From Theristus sp. LFF4_11 (taxonomy: Eukaryota; Nematoda; Chromadorea; Monhysterida; Xyalidae), in the NCBI GenBank assembly GCA_030248135.1, contig JASANC010000443.1, positions 167,480 through 231,479 of the forward strand: a DNA stretch of 64,000 nucleotides, read 5' to 3'. The notes below the pieces were generated by a model. That model was given only the letters and a program-made list of their open reading frames with translations. It made no database searches and was not told the DNA's origin. Position numbers and translations under genes: made by a program. This document shows positions 12,974 through 25,118 of the stretch, one piece after another; the first letter of the stretch is position 1; each line of letters starts with the position of its first letter.

Positions 12974-12980
12974 TATAAAA
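12974..12980 (+). promoter_or_regulatory. TATA box of HSP70
   Basis: TATAAAA is preceded by two heat shock elements and followed 129 bp later by the HSP70 start codon. This predicts transcription start near 13005 and a 5' leader of about 100 nt. Confidence 0.75.
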
Positions 12981-13108
12981 GGGCAGCGCGCGAGCACCAT
13001 GCAATCATTGTTCAGTCTCGCAAAATTCAAGCATAAAGCAAGCTATCAAAAGCGATCAACGAATTTATTCGTCAAAGCGTCATCGAAGCGAAAGAAGATT
13101 CGATCGAC

Positions 13109-15354
13109 ATGGCGAACAGGCAATCAACGAACGCGATTGGCATCGACCTCGGCACCACGTACTCGTGCGTTGGCGTCTACCAGCATGGACGCGTCGAGAT
13201 CCTGGCAAACGATCAGGGCAACAAGACCACGCCCAGCGTCGTCGCATTCACTGACAGCGAACGACTCATTGGCGATCCGGCTAAGGTGAGATTATGAGTT
13301 GTTTTCTTGATTCTATGCTGCATTTTACTTGTTTTCAGGCAGCACTTTCAATTGCATTGGCACCTGATTCAATCTCTGATTCTCCCATTTTTTAGCAGCC
13401 CAATCTCAATTTGACCAACCTTTTCACCAATTGACTTATCGCCACTTTCGTTTTCAGGATCAGGCGGCGCGCAACCCAGACAACACAGTGTTCGATGCGA
13501 AGCGGCTCATCGGACGCAAGTTTGATGAGCAAACGGTGCAGAACGACCGTCGACACTGGCCGTTTCAAGTGATCAACGATCATGGCAAGCCAAAAATCCG
13601 TGTGCAACACGCTGGCCAATTGAAGACGTTCAGTCCAGAGGAGATTTCGAGCATGGTGTTGACGAAGATGAAGCAGACCGCAGAGACTTACCTGGGCCAG
13701 AACGTGAAAGACGCTGTGATTACTGTACCGGCCTACTTCAACGATAGTCAACGTCAGGCCACTAAAGATGCTGGTAGGTTTCTGTTGTGATTGTATTTCT
13801 TTGATTTGAACGTTGCTGTTTTAGTTTCGGCTCAAAAAAATTTCAAACTCGAGGAATTTTTCAGTCCTAAGTTGTTATAGTTGTTATATTAATTTCATGT
13901 AAACAAATTTTCTTGTTATTTCAGGCACCATTGCTGGTCTCAACGTGTTGCGTATCATCAACGAACCAACAGCAGCAGCCCTGGCCTACGGTCTTGACAA
14001 GAAGTCAGCATCGTCGGAACAGAACATTTTGATCTACGATTTGGGCGGTGGCACATTCGATGTGTCCGTGTTGAGCATCGCTGACGGAAGTTTGTTCGAA
14101 GTGCGCTCCACGGCTGGTGACACTCATCTGGGTGGTGAAGACTTTGACAACCGTCTGGTCGACCATCTCATCGAACAGTTCAAGCGTCAACACAAGAAAG
14201 ATCTCCGACAGAACCCACGTGCACTGCGACGTCTGCGCACAGCAGCTGAACGAGCGAAACGCACGCTGAGCTCAAGCGCCGAAACATCCATTGAAGTCGA
14301 CAGTCTGCACGAGGGCATCGACTTTTTCGCCAAGATCACACGGGCCCGTTTCGAGGAACTCTGCTCCGATCTGTTCCGCAAGACTCTGGACTCGGTTGAC
14401 CACGCTCTGCGTGATGCAAAACTCGACAAGAGCCGCATCGACGAAATCGTGCTGGTCGGTGGCAGCACACGCATCCCGAAAGTGCAGAAAATGTTGAGCG
14501 ACTACTTCAGTGGGAAACAACTGAACGGCAGCATCAACCCGGACGAAGCGGTTGCCTACGGTGCGGCAGTGCAGGCGGCTGTCCTGTCTGGCGTCAACGA
14601 TCAAACGTGTCAGGACGTGCTCTTGGTCGACGTCAGTCCGCTGTCACTTGGCATCGAAACTGCCGGTGGCGTCATGACCACGCTCGTCAGTCGAAACACC
14701 CGAATCCCAACCAAATGCTCCAAGAGTTTCACCACGTACGCCGACAATCAACCAGCAGTTACGATCGACGTGTTCGAGGGGGAACGTGCGATGACAAAAG
14801 ACAACCATCGGTTGGGCACGTTCAATCTGAGCGGCATCGCCCCGGCACCACGCGGTGTGCCACAAATCGAGGTTTCGTTTGACGTGGACGCCAACGGAAT
14901 CTTGAGCGTGCAAGCCAAGGACAAGGCCACCGGAAAGAGCGAGAAGATCACAATCGACAAAGGACGACTGAGTCAGGCTGAGGTGGAACGCATGGTGAAC
15001 GAGGCAGCTCAGTTTGCCGATGAAGATCAGAAACAACGAGAACGGGTGTCTGCGCGCAATGAACTGGAGCAGTACGCGTTTGGTGTGAAGCGAGCCGTCG
15101 AGGACAGTGGTGACAAACTGAGTGACAACGACAAACGCACGGCCATCGATGCGTGCGACGAGTGTGTCCGTTGGATCGATGCAAACACACTCGCTGAAAA
15201 GGACGAATTTGAAGATCGCATGAAACAGCTGCAGAAGGTCTGCTCGCCTGTGATGACCAAGATGCACCAGCAGCCGGGGGCAGGTGGCCAGCAAATGCCT
15301 GGCTCGTGCAACATGGCCGGTGCAAATGGTCCAACCGTGGAAGAAGTTGATTAA
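13109..15354 (+). CDS. hsp70: Cytosolic heat-inducible HSP70
   Basis: ATP-dependent chaperone of cytosol and nucleus. Exons 13109-13285, 13458-13773 and 13925-15354 join in phase to give 640 residues, the usual HSP70 length. Visible signatures are [12 protein letters not shown] near residue 12, [15 protein letters not shown] in the middle of the ATPase domain and [11 protein letters not shown] later. The protein ends in EEVD, the tail that binds TPR co-chaperones such as HOP and CHIP, which marks the cytosolic form; there is no signal peptide or KDEL-type tail. Upstream heat shock elements and a TATA box point to heat induction. Two introns are unusual, since strongly inducible HSP70 genes are often intronless. 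One intron falls after GDPAK, the other inside the KDAG/TIAG stretch, both at conserved motifs, which makes the splice choice secure. Confidence 0.95.
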
Positions 15355-16140
15355 AATGCGCATCGTGATATTTTTCTTGTGTGTACAATATGAAGTTTTG
15401 TGTCATTAATGTCAAGTTTTAGATTTTTAGATGTACTTTTCTACACGCAGTTTTTTATTTATCTGACATTCTAGTTTTAGGAACTTGCCATTTTTGTTGC
15501 TTTAATTGTGTCTGTGTCTTTGTCTTCGTGCATTTATCTTGTTATTTTTACAGGTACCTTACGTATATCAATTATTGTTACTGGTATGTGAAAATTTCAC
15601 ATTTGTTCAAAAATGAAATTGAGAAAAAACAGATGGTGGGTTGCGAGTACTTATTTGGAAAATGTAATTGTTATCACAGAAAAACATACGGTTAAAAACG
15701 CAATTAGAATCACAAAAAAATGATCGCGTCACATCGCACACGACACACCTCATATGTATCTTCACATCGTTCAAATAAAACAGGCGCATCAGGCACTCAC
15801 ATCGCACACAAACATCCTTGGCGTGTGAGCTGTTCATGTCATGACGCAATAGCTGGCCTGGCAGAACTATTGATGTTTCAGGAGGAAAAGCACGCACGGC
15901 AATATGATGAAACAGAAAAATTTTTCTGTGTGTACGTGTACAACTGCGACTGGCAGAATGGAAAATTGACTCAATTTCCATCATGCCACGTTTTCCGTTC
16001 AACAACACGTGACAGGATAATAAACCGCGAGGGTATTAAAAGGCGGCGGTCATCCATTTCAGCATCATTATTTACTAACAAACCCTCTGGTCAATGGTCA
16101 TCATCATCTCACTGGTTTCCAACCAACGTCTGTTGCAACA
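15355..16140. other. Intergenic region downstream of HSP70
   Basis: Holds the HSP70 3' UTR and the promoter side of the next + strand gene. No further coding exon, RNA gene or clear repeat is visible. Confidence 0.5.
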
Positions 16141-17988
16141 ATGGCAAGCGCACCATCCCCACAGCCACCCCGACCGTCCGTCGCGCCAGCACACGCCCAG
16201 CAGCACACGATTCGAGTCACGGCCACGCGCGTCTCGCACTATTTCATCTCGTTCGCGTGCGTCCAAGGCTTGCTCTTCCTGTGGCGCATCGTCTACGGCG
16301 CCGGCAGCAAGCACGCCGAACTGCGCCGCGCGCAAATGCTGCTGTCGCTCGAGTATCTCATGTTGCCGATGACGATTCTCATCTGGAATCGACTTCAGCC
16401 GCTGATCGCTGAAGCGACCCGTGCGATCGCGATCAGTGCCAGCGTGTGGCGCACGTTCGTCGGCGTCCTGCTCGCGTTCGCACACTGCTGCTTCCCATTC
16501 TACTACATTCTCGTGTCGACCGAGCCGCATTGGCTCGCACTGACCTGTCTCGTCTCGTACGCACTCTACATTCACTTTGGCGCCATTCTGTTCGCCGCAT
16601 TCCTGGCCGAAAATATTCTGGCACGATTGAAAGGCGTCGTTCCAAAGCTGGAACTGCTCGGCCCACCGTGGTGGCGACGGTTTCTCTGGTGCACCAAAGT
16701 GCACACGGCCATCGCGCTCGTTGCCGCCGTCTCGTTCACGCTGTTCGGCCTTTACGCGACGAACTTGGCACCGTTCATCAAACGGGTCGACGTCGAGATC
16801 GACGATTTGTCGCCGAAATTCCACGGTGTTCGCATTGCGCTGCTGACGGACGTGCACATTGGACCGTCGGTCGGAAGGAAACGGGTCGCCGACGTCGTCG
16901 ATCTGGTGAACTCGTTGAAACCTGGTGACTTGCATGTTTTTTTCAGCTGTTGATTTCAAATTCGAAAGTTATCAGTTTTCAAAATTGCAGATCTCATCGC
17001 AATTTCTGGTGATTTGGTGGACGGTGAACTCGAGCGGTTGGCGGAGGCTGCACGACCGCTGGCCGATCTGCGCACTAAGTACGGCGTGTTCTACGCAACT
17101 GGTGAGAGCAAATTATTTTTGCAGACAGCCGACAATCTGATTGATCAATCGGCGGCTCAATGTATGTGAAACGTGTTTTCAAAACCAGGCAATCACGAGT
17201 ACTACCACGGCAACATCGACGATTGGATGAAATACTTTAAAACGCTTGGCATTCACTCGTTGCACAACGCCAATCGACGATTCCGAGCGGATGGGAGCGA
17301 GTGTGCACAAAGCGCAGCAGACAGCGAATGCATCTGCATCGCTGGCATTGATGATATTTCGGCTCAATATTCAAGGTTCGCTGCTCCGCCGATCAATACG
17401 CTGTACAGTTTTGTAAACGTGATTGTTTTATGTAACAGTATATTAAACAGAACGAGATGTATTCTTGACTTCAACTCCACTGTAACTCTTTTTTGTGGAA
17501 CATGTTGGTGTGGGTTATCATAAATTAAATCAATTTCAGAGATCAATGCCATTATTTGTGTCCATGGCCAATCAGTGCACTCGATTATCGACATTGCTCT
17601 CTCAAAAACTGTATCATGACTTTCCTCCGATTTCAGAATCAGCAACCACCACATGAACCTATCAATGGCGCTAAAAGGGTGTCACACTCAATTGGAGACG
17701 ACGCTTCTGCTCGCCCATCAGCCGTCGGCCGCCGTGGAGGCGCTTGACGAAGTGCAGAAAACGCACCAAAAGCTCGACCTGATTCTCGTCGGTCACACGC
17801 ACGGCGGTCAAATGTACGTGATTGCGCCGATGGCCTATTTCGTCAATAAATATTTTCTCGGCCTGTATCGTCACGAACGCACACGAGCGCAGGTCTACGT
17901 TTCGGCGGGCGTGAATTATTGGGGACCGCCGGTGAAAATCTACGGTTTGAACGAAATCACATTGATAACGCTGGTTAGGAAGCGATAG
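16141..17988 (+). CDS. Transmembrane metallophosphoesterase (TMPPE-like)
   Basis: Exons 16141-16924, 16991-17101, 17189-17375 and 17637-17988 join in phase to about 477 residues. The N-terminal half has several hydrophobic segments (about residues 30-50, 65-85, 105-130, 135-160 and 195-215), followed by a calcineurin-like phosphoesterase domain. All metal-binding motifs are present: TDVHIG, GDLVDG, GNHEYY, LAHQP and GHTHGGQ. Such enzymes use two metal ions to hydrolyse phosphoesters; the substrate of the TMPPE branch is not established. The order of membrane segments then phosphatase, and the block HTHGGQ followed by a GLY(R/Q) segment, fit vertebrate TMPPE and bacterial YkuE-like enzymes. 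Start: first ATG before the hydrophobic region. It is tail to tail with the next gene, 630 bp apart. Confidence 0.88.
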
Positions 17989-18620
17989 TAGAGCTTGAAA
18001 ATAGGAGCTGATTCAAACATCTATTATGTGGCAATGGTTTTTGCCACAAAAAAAGTTGAGCTTTACCGCCTTTTGGTCAAGAACAATGTTTCACTTTTCC
18101 AAACAATCTGTCGCTACAACAAAACCTATTCCTGGTGATCTTTTGGCTGTCGACGTTTCAGTCGTTCGTTGCTCAGTTCTTGTCATTCTTTCCGTGCGTT
18201 TCATTTCAGTCAACGCTAATCCAAAGCTTAATGCGTTCGAATTTCAATCAAATCTCTAGTCCCGATTGTGATCATATAAATACATTTAGATCAGTCTCAT
18301 GCATTCCGGTGTTGAACATTGCACTTATATTCTTATGTAAAGAGTCGTTAAATTTTTGGATGGTTTTCTGAAATTCGGATGAAAAAAATATAAAACTCCT
18401 TCCATTCACAGCAATATTTTGAAATAAACGTTCAATACAAAAATAAAACCGTTGAAGTGTATACAAACAATAAAAAACATAAATTTCAAGAATTCCTGTT
18501 TAACAGAAACGTATTTCACACTGGTTGACCACAAATTCTACAACAAACGCAACCGAAAAACGACAATTTCAATGAAACGAAATGCTCGATATCAAAACAT
18601 GCCAATGAAACTACAACCAG
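17989..18620. other. Convergent 3' intergenic region
   Basis: AT-rich spacer between two converging genes. AATAAA-like motifs occur on both strands (for example near 18423 and 18443 on +). No coding exon, RNA gene or repeat is recognised. Confidence 0.5.
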
Positions 18621-20345
18621 TCACACGTCAAACACGATGTCCCTGACGTCGTGCCACGCCGACACAATGCCGTCGTTCAACAGGAGTCCCTTGAACTGCT
18701 GCAGTGCGCTCTCCTGCGTCGCGTCGGCCGCAATCGTCACCTCACCGGTGACCGTCGTTCCAAAGGCCAACAGTTGCAAGCGGATCGCAACACCGGCAAG
18801 CTCGTGCCGCCCGATTCCCTTGAACGTCATGTGCGCGTTCCAGCGAATCTCGCCGGCGTTCTGCTCCGACGGCGTCGGACAGCGCACGGTGGTCGCGTTC
18901 GTCCGCACGTCGCCGGCCGAGTCAAAGCCGCCGCATCCGTTGGTCGCCACATCGACCTTCACCGAGTAGCCCGCTCGCGACACCTGCAGTCCGCACGCCG
19001 ACTTCACGGTGACGATCAGCTCGCGAAGCGACTCGAGAAACAGCAGCTCGATCTGCAGTTGTGGCGGCGGCATCGCGCTCAGCCGCAGTTCGTCAAAGTT
19101 GGAAGAGTTTTCGTCGATTATTGATTGGTTTGAATCGGAAGTGGATGAGCGATCGTTGGCATGAAATTCGCTTTCAAAGGCGGTTTCGTGGATCGGTCGC
19201 ACATTGTCCGTGGTTGATGAGGACGAAATCGATGAGTGCGCGCTGTCTGATGACGACTGACTGGATGTTGGCGGTGGCGCGTCTATGGCACGTTCGTTGT
19301 AATCGACAACAACGGAGTCCTCGAACTCGGCAGCTGACAGATTATCCGGCGTTGGTGCAAACGTCACTTTGTGCGAGCGCTTTTTTCTGCTGTTTCCCAC
19401 AGAGGTCGGCTCACTTTGCTCGGGTGAATACTCAGTGGTGGAATTTGCGTTCGAGTGTTGTGCAACTGCACTTTTCGCAGTCGTAACGTCGTTCGTTTCA
19501 CAGACGGCGTGAATTTCGTCTGCTTTTTCGGATGGTGTCCTGGCCGCTTTCCGCTTCAATCGGGCGAAGAACGACTGCTTTGGTGGTGGAGTGGATTTCG
19601 GTGGTGTGGATTCTTTAACGGCCGCTTTTTCATCACTGGAATGCTCGGACTCAAGTGGCTCGTACTGGATCTCAGTCGTGTCGACTGATTGTTCAACCTC
19701 AGCAACAACGTCGTCTGGCGTACGATCATACATGTTCTCGTTGTCTGGTGTCTGCATCTGAACGGTGGCAACCGTTGAATTGTGATCGACAAGTTTGAAC
19801 GAGCTCGACCGCTCGACGCCGCCGAGATCGTCTACGATTTTCGACGAGGAAGACGAAGAGTTTGAACAGGAAAGTGTCGTCTCAGTCGAGACGTCCGTTC
19901 GAATCGCCGGTCCATCGGCACGGATAATACTCGGGGGAGACTGGCTGTAATCGATCAAGACGAGATTCTGTTGTGTGTGATTCGCCGCTGTTGCGTCGTC
20001 GGTGTGGTTTGGTCGATTGGACACTGGATGAGCGCTGTTTGTTGGCACGGTTGTATTGTTTGACTCGACTTTGTCATCCGAATGCTCAAATGCAGGATTA
20101 CCGGCGCAATTCTTTGGCTGTTCAAGCTCATCATCATGATTTTTATCATTCACATTCTGATTTGTGCCATTATTATTGTTGCCAGTCTCCAGATCACTGC
20201 CGACACCCAGCTTCTCATTCGACTGCAGCAGTTTTCGATCGGACTGTTTTCGACGAACAAAATAGCAGACAAAAATAATTACGATTGCAAAGATTAACGC
20301 GAATACGACGGCGAGTAAAATGATCAGTGGAATGTCAACTTCCAT
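18621..20345 (-). CDS. Single-pass membrane protein with C-terminal C2-like domain
   Basis: One uninterrupted frame of 574 residues from ATG 20345. A short N-terminus leads directly into a hydrophobic helix (residues 7-30) followed by RRKQSDRK, so the protein is probably anchored with its bulk in the cytosol, as in synaptotagmins and extended synaptotagmin relatives. Residues about 35-400 are acidic, Ser/Thr/Asn-rich and probably disordered. The last ~150 residues look like a C2 sandwich: a LRELIVTVKSACGLQ strand pair, YSVKVDV, then a segment with RWNAHMTFKGIG and TGEVTIA. The aspartates that bind calcium in C2 loops are mostly missing, so lipid or protein binding without calcium is more likely. 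I do not recognise the exact family. An intronless frame of this length among multi-exon neighbours is unusual. Confidence 0.7.
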   Translation of the reverse strand: MEVDIPLIILLAVVFALIFAIVIIFVCYFVRRKQSDRKLLQSNEKLGVGSDLETGNNNNGTNQNVNDKNHDDELEQPKNCAGNPAFEHSDDKVESNNTTVPTNSAHPVSNRPNHTDDATAANHTQQNLVLIDYSQSPPSIIRADGPAIRTDVSTETTLSCSNSSSSSSKIVDDLGGVERSSSFKLVDHNSTVATVQMQTPDNENMYDRTPDDVVAEVEQSVDTTEIQYEPLESEHSSDEKAAVKESTPPKSTPPPKQSFFARLKRKAARTPSEKADEIHAVCETNDVTTAKSAVAQHSNANSTTEYSPEQSEPTSVGNSRKKRSHKVTFAPTPDNLSAAEFEDSVVVDYNERAIDAPPPTSSQSSSDSAHSSISSSSTTDNVRPIHETAFESEFHANDRSSTSDSNQSIIDENSSNFDELRLSAMPPPQLQIELLFLESLRELIVTVKSACGLQVSRAGYSVKVDVATNGCGGFDSAGDVRTNATTVRCPTPSEQNAGEIRWNAHMTFKGIGRHELAGVAIRLQLLAFGTTVTGEVTIAADATQESALQQFKGLLLNDGIVSAWHDVRDIVFDV

Positions 20346-22490
20346 GATGATCTAAAAATAAAGTGCTTTTTTCGCAATATGAAATTGTTGTAGGGTTAAA
20401 AACGTAATTCAGAGATTACAGCAAAGTTTTTGATACTTGGCGTATGTCAAGATCAAATGCTAGTCAGCTGGTAGGTGGCACATGTACACGAACATATGTA
20501 CATAGATTCAAAAATTTAACCAAAAACCATCGGTAATCTGCGTTGATAGCTGAATACACGAGCCCATAATGCATGAAACCAACACCACACCGTGAACAAT
20601 GAACAACCGTGCGTTCGTTCATTCACCAGAAACTTTGGTTCGCATGCGAAGCAAACTTTTTATGCAAAAATGTATAAACAAACAAAATGTACAAACATGA
20701 TACCATCAGAGCTACCTTGTTATGGGAAACGGTTTGAAAAACAGGCTGTTTGTAGCGCTTTATAACGGCGCTTTTTACTTCTTCATTGTGTTCAAGGTCA
20801 AAAACTACAAAGTTGTACAAAATACCCACGAACGCTCTTTTTTCGAAGATGCAGAACAAGAGACATTTGTCGCAAATGGAAGACATCGAGATCACGTTTC
20901 AATGGAGGGATAAAATTTGATTTTGATCACTGACACGTTGCATAATAAATCAAAGACCGAAAATTGAAGTTTCGTTTTGAATCGTAATACCCGTGCAATA
21001 GAAGGATGCAAGGCAGGAATCGGAGGTCGTTTCGCATCTTTATGGGTTAATGACGATGTAAAACTGTTCAAAAATAAATAGAAAAAATAAACGGTGTAAC
21101 ATGATAAGAACAGATACAGTAGTATCTTCCGATTCAAATCACAATAAGAAGTTTAGACAATCAAGCAGAATAACTCTTATCAATCAATTAACGGTATAGC
21201 TCGCATATCCAAGCAGTTAATGAAGATGTCCATACTTTAATTTTTACGATATAAAACAAAATGTGTAACAGTGCAAACAGCAGTCGCGGTGTTCACCAAA
21301 AACGTTCACTAATTTATTCGTCACAGGGATGCTAGAAACATAAAAATTATTACATATAATGTCTCGCAAAAACTGCGAAGTTGTTACAGCGCAGGTATAT
21401 CGGTGTAACTAATCGTGCTCTTCGTTCTAATTTCCATCAGGATTCAGCAAAACAGAGAGAGACACGACACAGCAACAAGCGATGCAACTGCAACCGAAAA
21501 ACAAGTCCACTTAAAATTCAAACATTTTCAGTTTTTCACATCATCATCGAATGAAATGGAAATACATAAACTATCAGTTGTGTTGTGTCGTTCAACATGG
21601 AAAATAATAATGACATAACATTTGAATTGTGCAGCACAGTCATAATAATCCACAAATTGGCCAGCCTGTGAAGGTGACAGTGGGCACAAACAAATGCGAA
21701 CGAAATTGTGAACGCTTGTCCGACCGAGGTGACTAAAAAAGTCGACACGTCGCTGTTGAAAAACAGTGGATCGCAGTAAAAAGCAGTTTTTTTTTTATTT
21801 TGCAAACCTTACTAGCGTTCACTGCGCGCGTTCATGCTTCGCTGCCGCTCTCCCTGTGAATTTATGATGAATATGAAACAGAAAGTTGTACAGGTTACAA
21901 ATCCACCGGGCTGTAAAGCCGAACTCTGCACTGAAACTGATTGACCATCGAAAAGTTCTTGAATTTTTGGCAGTCCTGTTTGGGCTGGCTGATACAGTCG
22001 TCATCACGAAATGTTTATCTGTTCTAGTCTAACCCCAGGTGTAACTTTGTCACATTACAACACACACATTGTGCACCGTGTGGTCAGAATGCAGAAATAA
22101 AACTTATGGAATGAAGCCATCAAAAGGGCAATCTGCCGTTGATCTACGAACACTGGCCAGTATAATTTCGTCCTATTCTGTGAAATATATTTTTAACCGG
22201 TTTGCTGCTGTGTGGTGAATCATTGGTGTTTCAGGTTTTTTTTGTGTCAAATTGCAGTATGCGCATCATTGAAAGTGAAAAAAATTTTAAGTGTTAAGCC
22301 AAGCCGAAACGTGACAATTACTCGACCAGATCACCAGCTTTTATAAGCACGCAACCAAAAAATAAACGTCACGCACGACCATAGAAACTGCAGCGGGGAA
22401 GTTTTTTTTCACAACACTGGTTTGAGGCTTTATTTGTTGATATCGTCAGATATCGTTGAAAAATAGTTATATGAAACAAAAGCAAATGAA
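20346..22490. other. Gene-free AT-rich region
   Basis: About 2.1 kb upstream of two divergent genes. I find no exon, RNA gene or clear repeat structure before the palindromic array that begins near 22497. Short open frames here look random. Confidence 0.5.
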
Positions 22491-22496
22491 AACCAA

Positions 22497-23952
22497 AATA
22501 TCGGATGTCAAGGCTTACGGTAACTCTGCAGTGGGTCTCGACACGATTTTTTTAAAAACGTCCCTGATTGCCAGGAAAAGCTACTAGAATGATAGATATC
22601 GTTCACATGATTGCATAAAACGGTCATATGTCGAAAGTTTGGTCACACGGGTTACGGTAGCGGTCGTTTTGGGTCTTGACACGAAGTTGCTGAAAACCAC
22701 TTTGTTTCTTGTGAATAACAGTTGAAACCTTTCAGAAACATGCAGCATTGTAACAGAATGTCAAAAAATCGGATGTCAAGGATTACGGTAACTATGCAGT
22801 GGGTCTCGACACGATTTTTTAAAAACGTCCCTGATTGCCAGGAAAAGCTGCTAGAATGATAGATATCGTTCACATGATTGCATGAAACGGCCTTATGTCG
22901 AAAGTTTGGTCACATGGGTTACGGTAGCGGTCGTTTTGAGTCTTGACACGAAGTTGCTAAAAACCATTTTGTTTCTTGTCAATAACAGTTGAAACTTTTC
23001 AGAAACATGCAGCATCATAACGGAATGTCAAAAAATCGGATGTCAAGGATTATGGTAACTATGCAGTGGGTCTCCACACGATTTTCTAAAAACGTCCCTG
23101 ATTGCCAGGAAAAGCGACTAGAATGATAGATACCGTTCACATGATTGCATAAAACAGTCAAGACCAAAAACGACCGCTACCGTAACCGTGTGACCAAACT
23201 TTCGGCATATGACCGTTTTATGCAATCATGTGAACGATATCTATCATTCTAGTAGCTTTTCCTGGCAATCAGGGACGTTTTTAAAAAATCGTGTCGAGAC
23301 CCACTGCAGAGTTACCGTAATCCTTGACATCCGATTTTTTGACATTCTGTTACAATGCTGCATGTTTCTGAAAGGTTTCAACTGTTATTCACAAGAAACA
23401 AAGTGGTTTTCAGCAACTTCGTGTCAAGACCCAAAACGACCGCTACCGTAACCCGTGTGACCAAACTTTCGACATATGACCGTTTTATGCAATCATGTGA
23501 ACGATATCTATCATTCTAGCAGCTTTTCCTGGCAATCAGGGACGTTTTTAAAAAATCGTGTCGAGACCCACTGCAGAGTTACCGTAATCCTTGACATCTG
23601 ATTTTTTGACATTCTGTTACAATGCTGCATGTTTCTGAAAGGTTTCAACTGTTCTTCACAAGAAACAAAGTGGTTTTCAGCAACTTCGTGTCAAGACCCA
23701 AAACGACCGCTACCGTAACCCGTGTGACCAAACTTTCGACATATGACCGTTTTATGCAATCATGTGAACGATATCTATCATTCTAGTAGCTTTTCCTGGC
23801 AATCAGGGACGTTTTTTAAAAAATCGTGTCGAGACCCACTGCAGAGTTACCGTAATCCTTGACATCCGATTTTTTGACATTCTGTTACAATGCTGCATGT
23901 TTCTGAAAGGTTTCAACTGTTATTCACAAAAAACAAAGTGGTTTTCAGCAAC
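22497..23952. repeat. Giant palindrome of ~270-bp tandem units
   Basis: The left arm holds two full ~270-bp units plus about 120 bp of a third (22497-22766, 22767-23035, 23036-23158), each beginning ATCGGATGTCAAGG and ending CAGAATGTCAAAAA or similar. At about 23159 the orientation flips, and the right arm (23159-23952) holds about three units in reverse complement. Units are roughly 95% alike. The result is a 1.45-kb inverted repeat with almost no loop. No conserved protein is encoded; the repeated ~80-residue open frames are a by-product of the repeat. It may be a satellite fragment or the arms of a foldback transposon. Confidence 0.85.
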
Positions 23953-24048
23953 CATTCAACAAACTCTGATCTTCCAATCGTTTTTCAACTGGTTTGTGTG
24001 TTTTTTAATTTCCCGCCACAATGAAAATTTTGAATTTGTCACCCAGCC

Positions 24049-25110
24049 TAGGGTTAGGAGAAAAAAAAAATCCGGATTTTTTTTTTAAATTAAAAAAAAA
24101 ATTTTTTTTAAAAAAAAAAAATTTTTTTTTACAAGTTAGGTTCGTTCGAAGCGTCTCGTCGAGCTGAGTTCATCTAGACTATTTTCAGAACGATCCGGGA
24201 AACTATAAGAGCGAAAATCGTGTTTTATTGAAATTATGTCCATTTCATAGAGGGAAAGTTGCATTTTCAACAGTAAAACAGGGCAATTTTTCACGTGTAC
24301 TTGAATATTGAACCGTTCTTAGTGGTTCCTCTTTAGAAAATTACCAAAATTTGACTGTGTTCAAAAATTCCTGTTTGCTGTAGCTAAGTCGGCAACCCCT
24401 GTCGACCCGGTCGCCCCCCCCCCCCCCAAGACACTTACTTTCAGGTTCAACCAGCTATGCTATCTGCCACATGGCGAGAGCCCACTCTTCAAATCATCGT
24501 ATCGAAAACACGTACCATGATTTCGCGATCACGTTGCGGGCAACTGACAGACGCAAGTTTAACACGTTAGTTTAGCTCAGCACGCAAGTTTTAACGCAAG
24601 TGGCCATGTTATCGGGTATCTGAAAAACGGTCGTGTGATGTGGTATTAACCAACATCTCCGCTCAAATTGTTTAACAATATATCGCACAACTCCATTGTA
24701 GACCTATAACATACGCCAATCAACAAGATATCATGTTCATCTCATGGCCTACCGACTGAAAAACATGTTCTAAGTTGCAAGAAAACGATTTCTGAAACGA
24801 TATTTCAATTCAGTTAAGTCATTTCAACGCTAAAAATTGACTCTAGAAGTCATCCAAATCGAAAAACATGGAGTACGTCGGTCAAAATGACCAAATAATG
24901 ACATTTACCTAAGCACACAAAGAAGTTGAGAAGAAAATTTGGTTTGAACTTTCAAAAAATTATGCCATAAATCGAATTTTCAGAGCAAAGTAGAAGAAAA
25001 AATTTTCAAATTTTTTTTTAAGTTTGAAAAAAAAAATCCAAATTTTTTTTAAAAAAAAAACGAAAAAAAAAATAAAAAAAAAATTTTTTTTTTCAAAGCC
25101 CCTAACCCTA
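24049..25110. mobile_element. Non-autonomous hAT-type element
   Basis: Perfect 10-bp terminal inverted repeats, TAGGGTTAGG and CCTAACCCTA, are flanked by a perfect 8-bp direct repeat ACCCAGCC (24041-24048 and 25111-25118). An 8-bp target duplication with TAGGG-type ends is the signature of the hAT superfamily. Just inside the ends are long A/T tracts that can pair. No transposase frame is present. The internal stretch near 24945-25060 (GAACTTTCAAAAAATTATGC) is shared with the element at 43146-43867. Confidence 0.8.
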
Positions 25111-25118
25111 ACCCAGCC

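Noticed and set aside
14644..15363. Long antisense open frames over HSP70
   Set aside because: Mirror-frame by-product of strong codon bias in the HSP70 exon; no domain.
22652..24088. Repeated ~80-residue open frames as a small protein family
   Set aside because: They follow the 270-bp repeat exactly, in both orientations, with no codon-level conservation signal beyond the DNA repeat itself.
24049..25110. Telomere-like CCCTAACCCTA at element end
   Set aside because: It is the 10-bp terminal inverted repeat of a hAT-type element with an 8-bp target duplication, not telomeric DNA.
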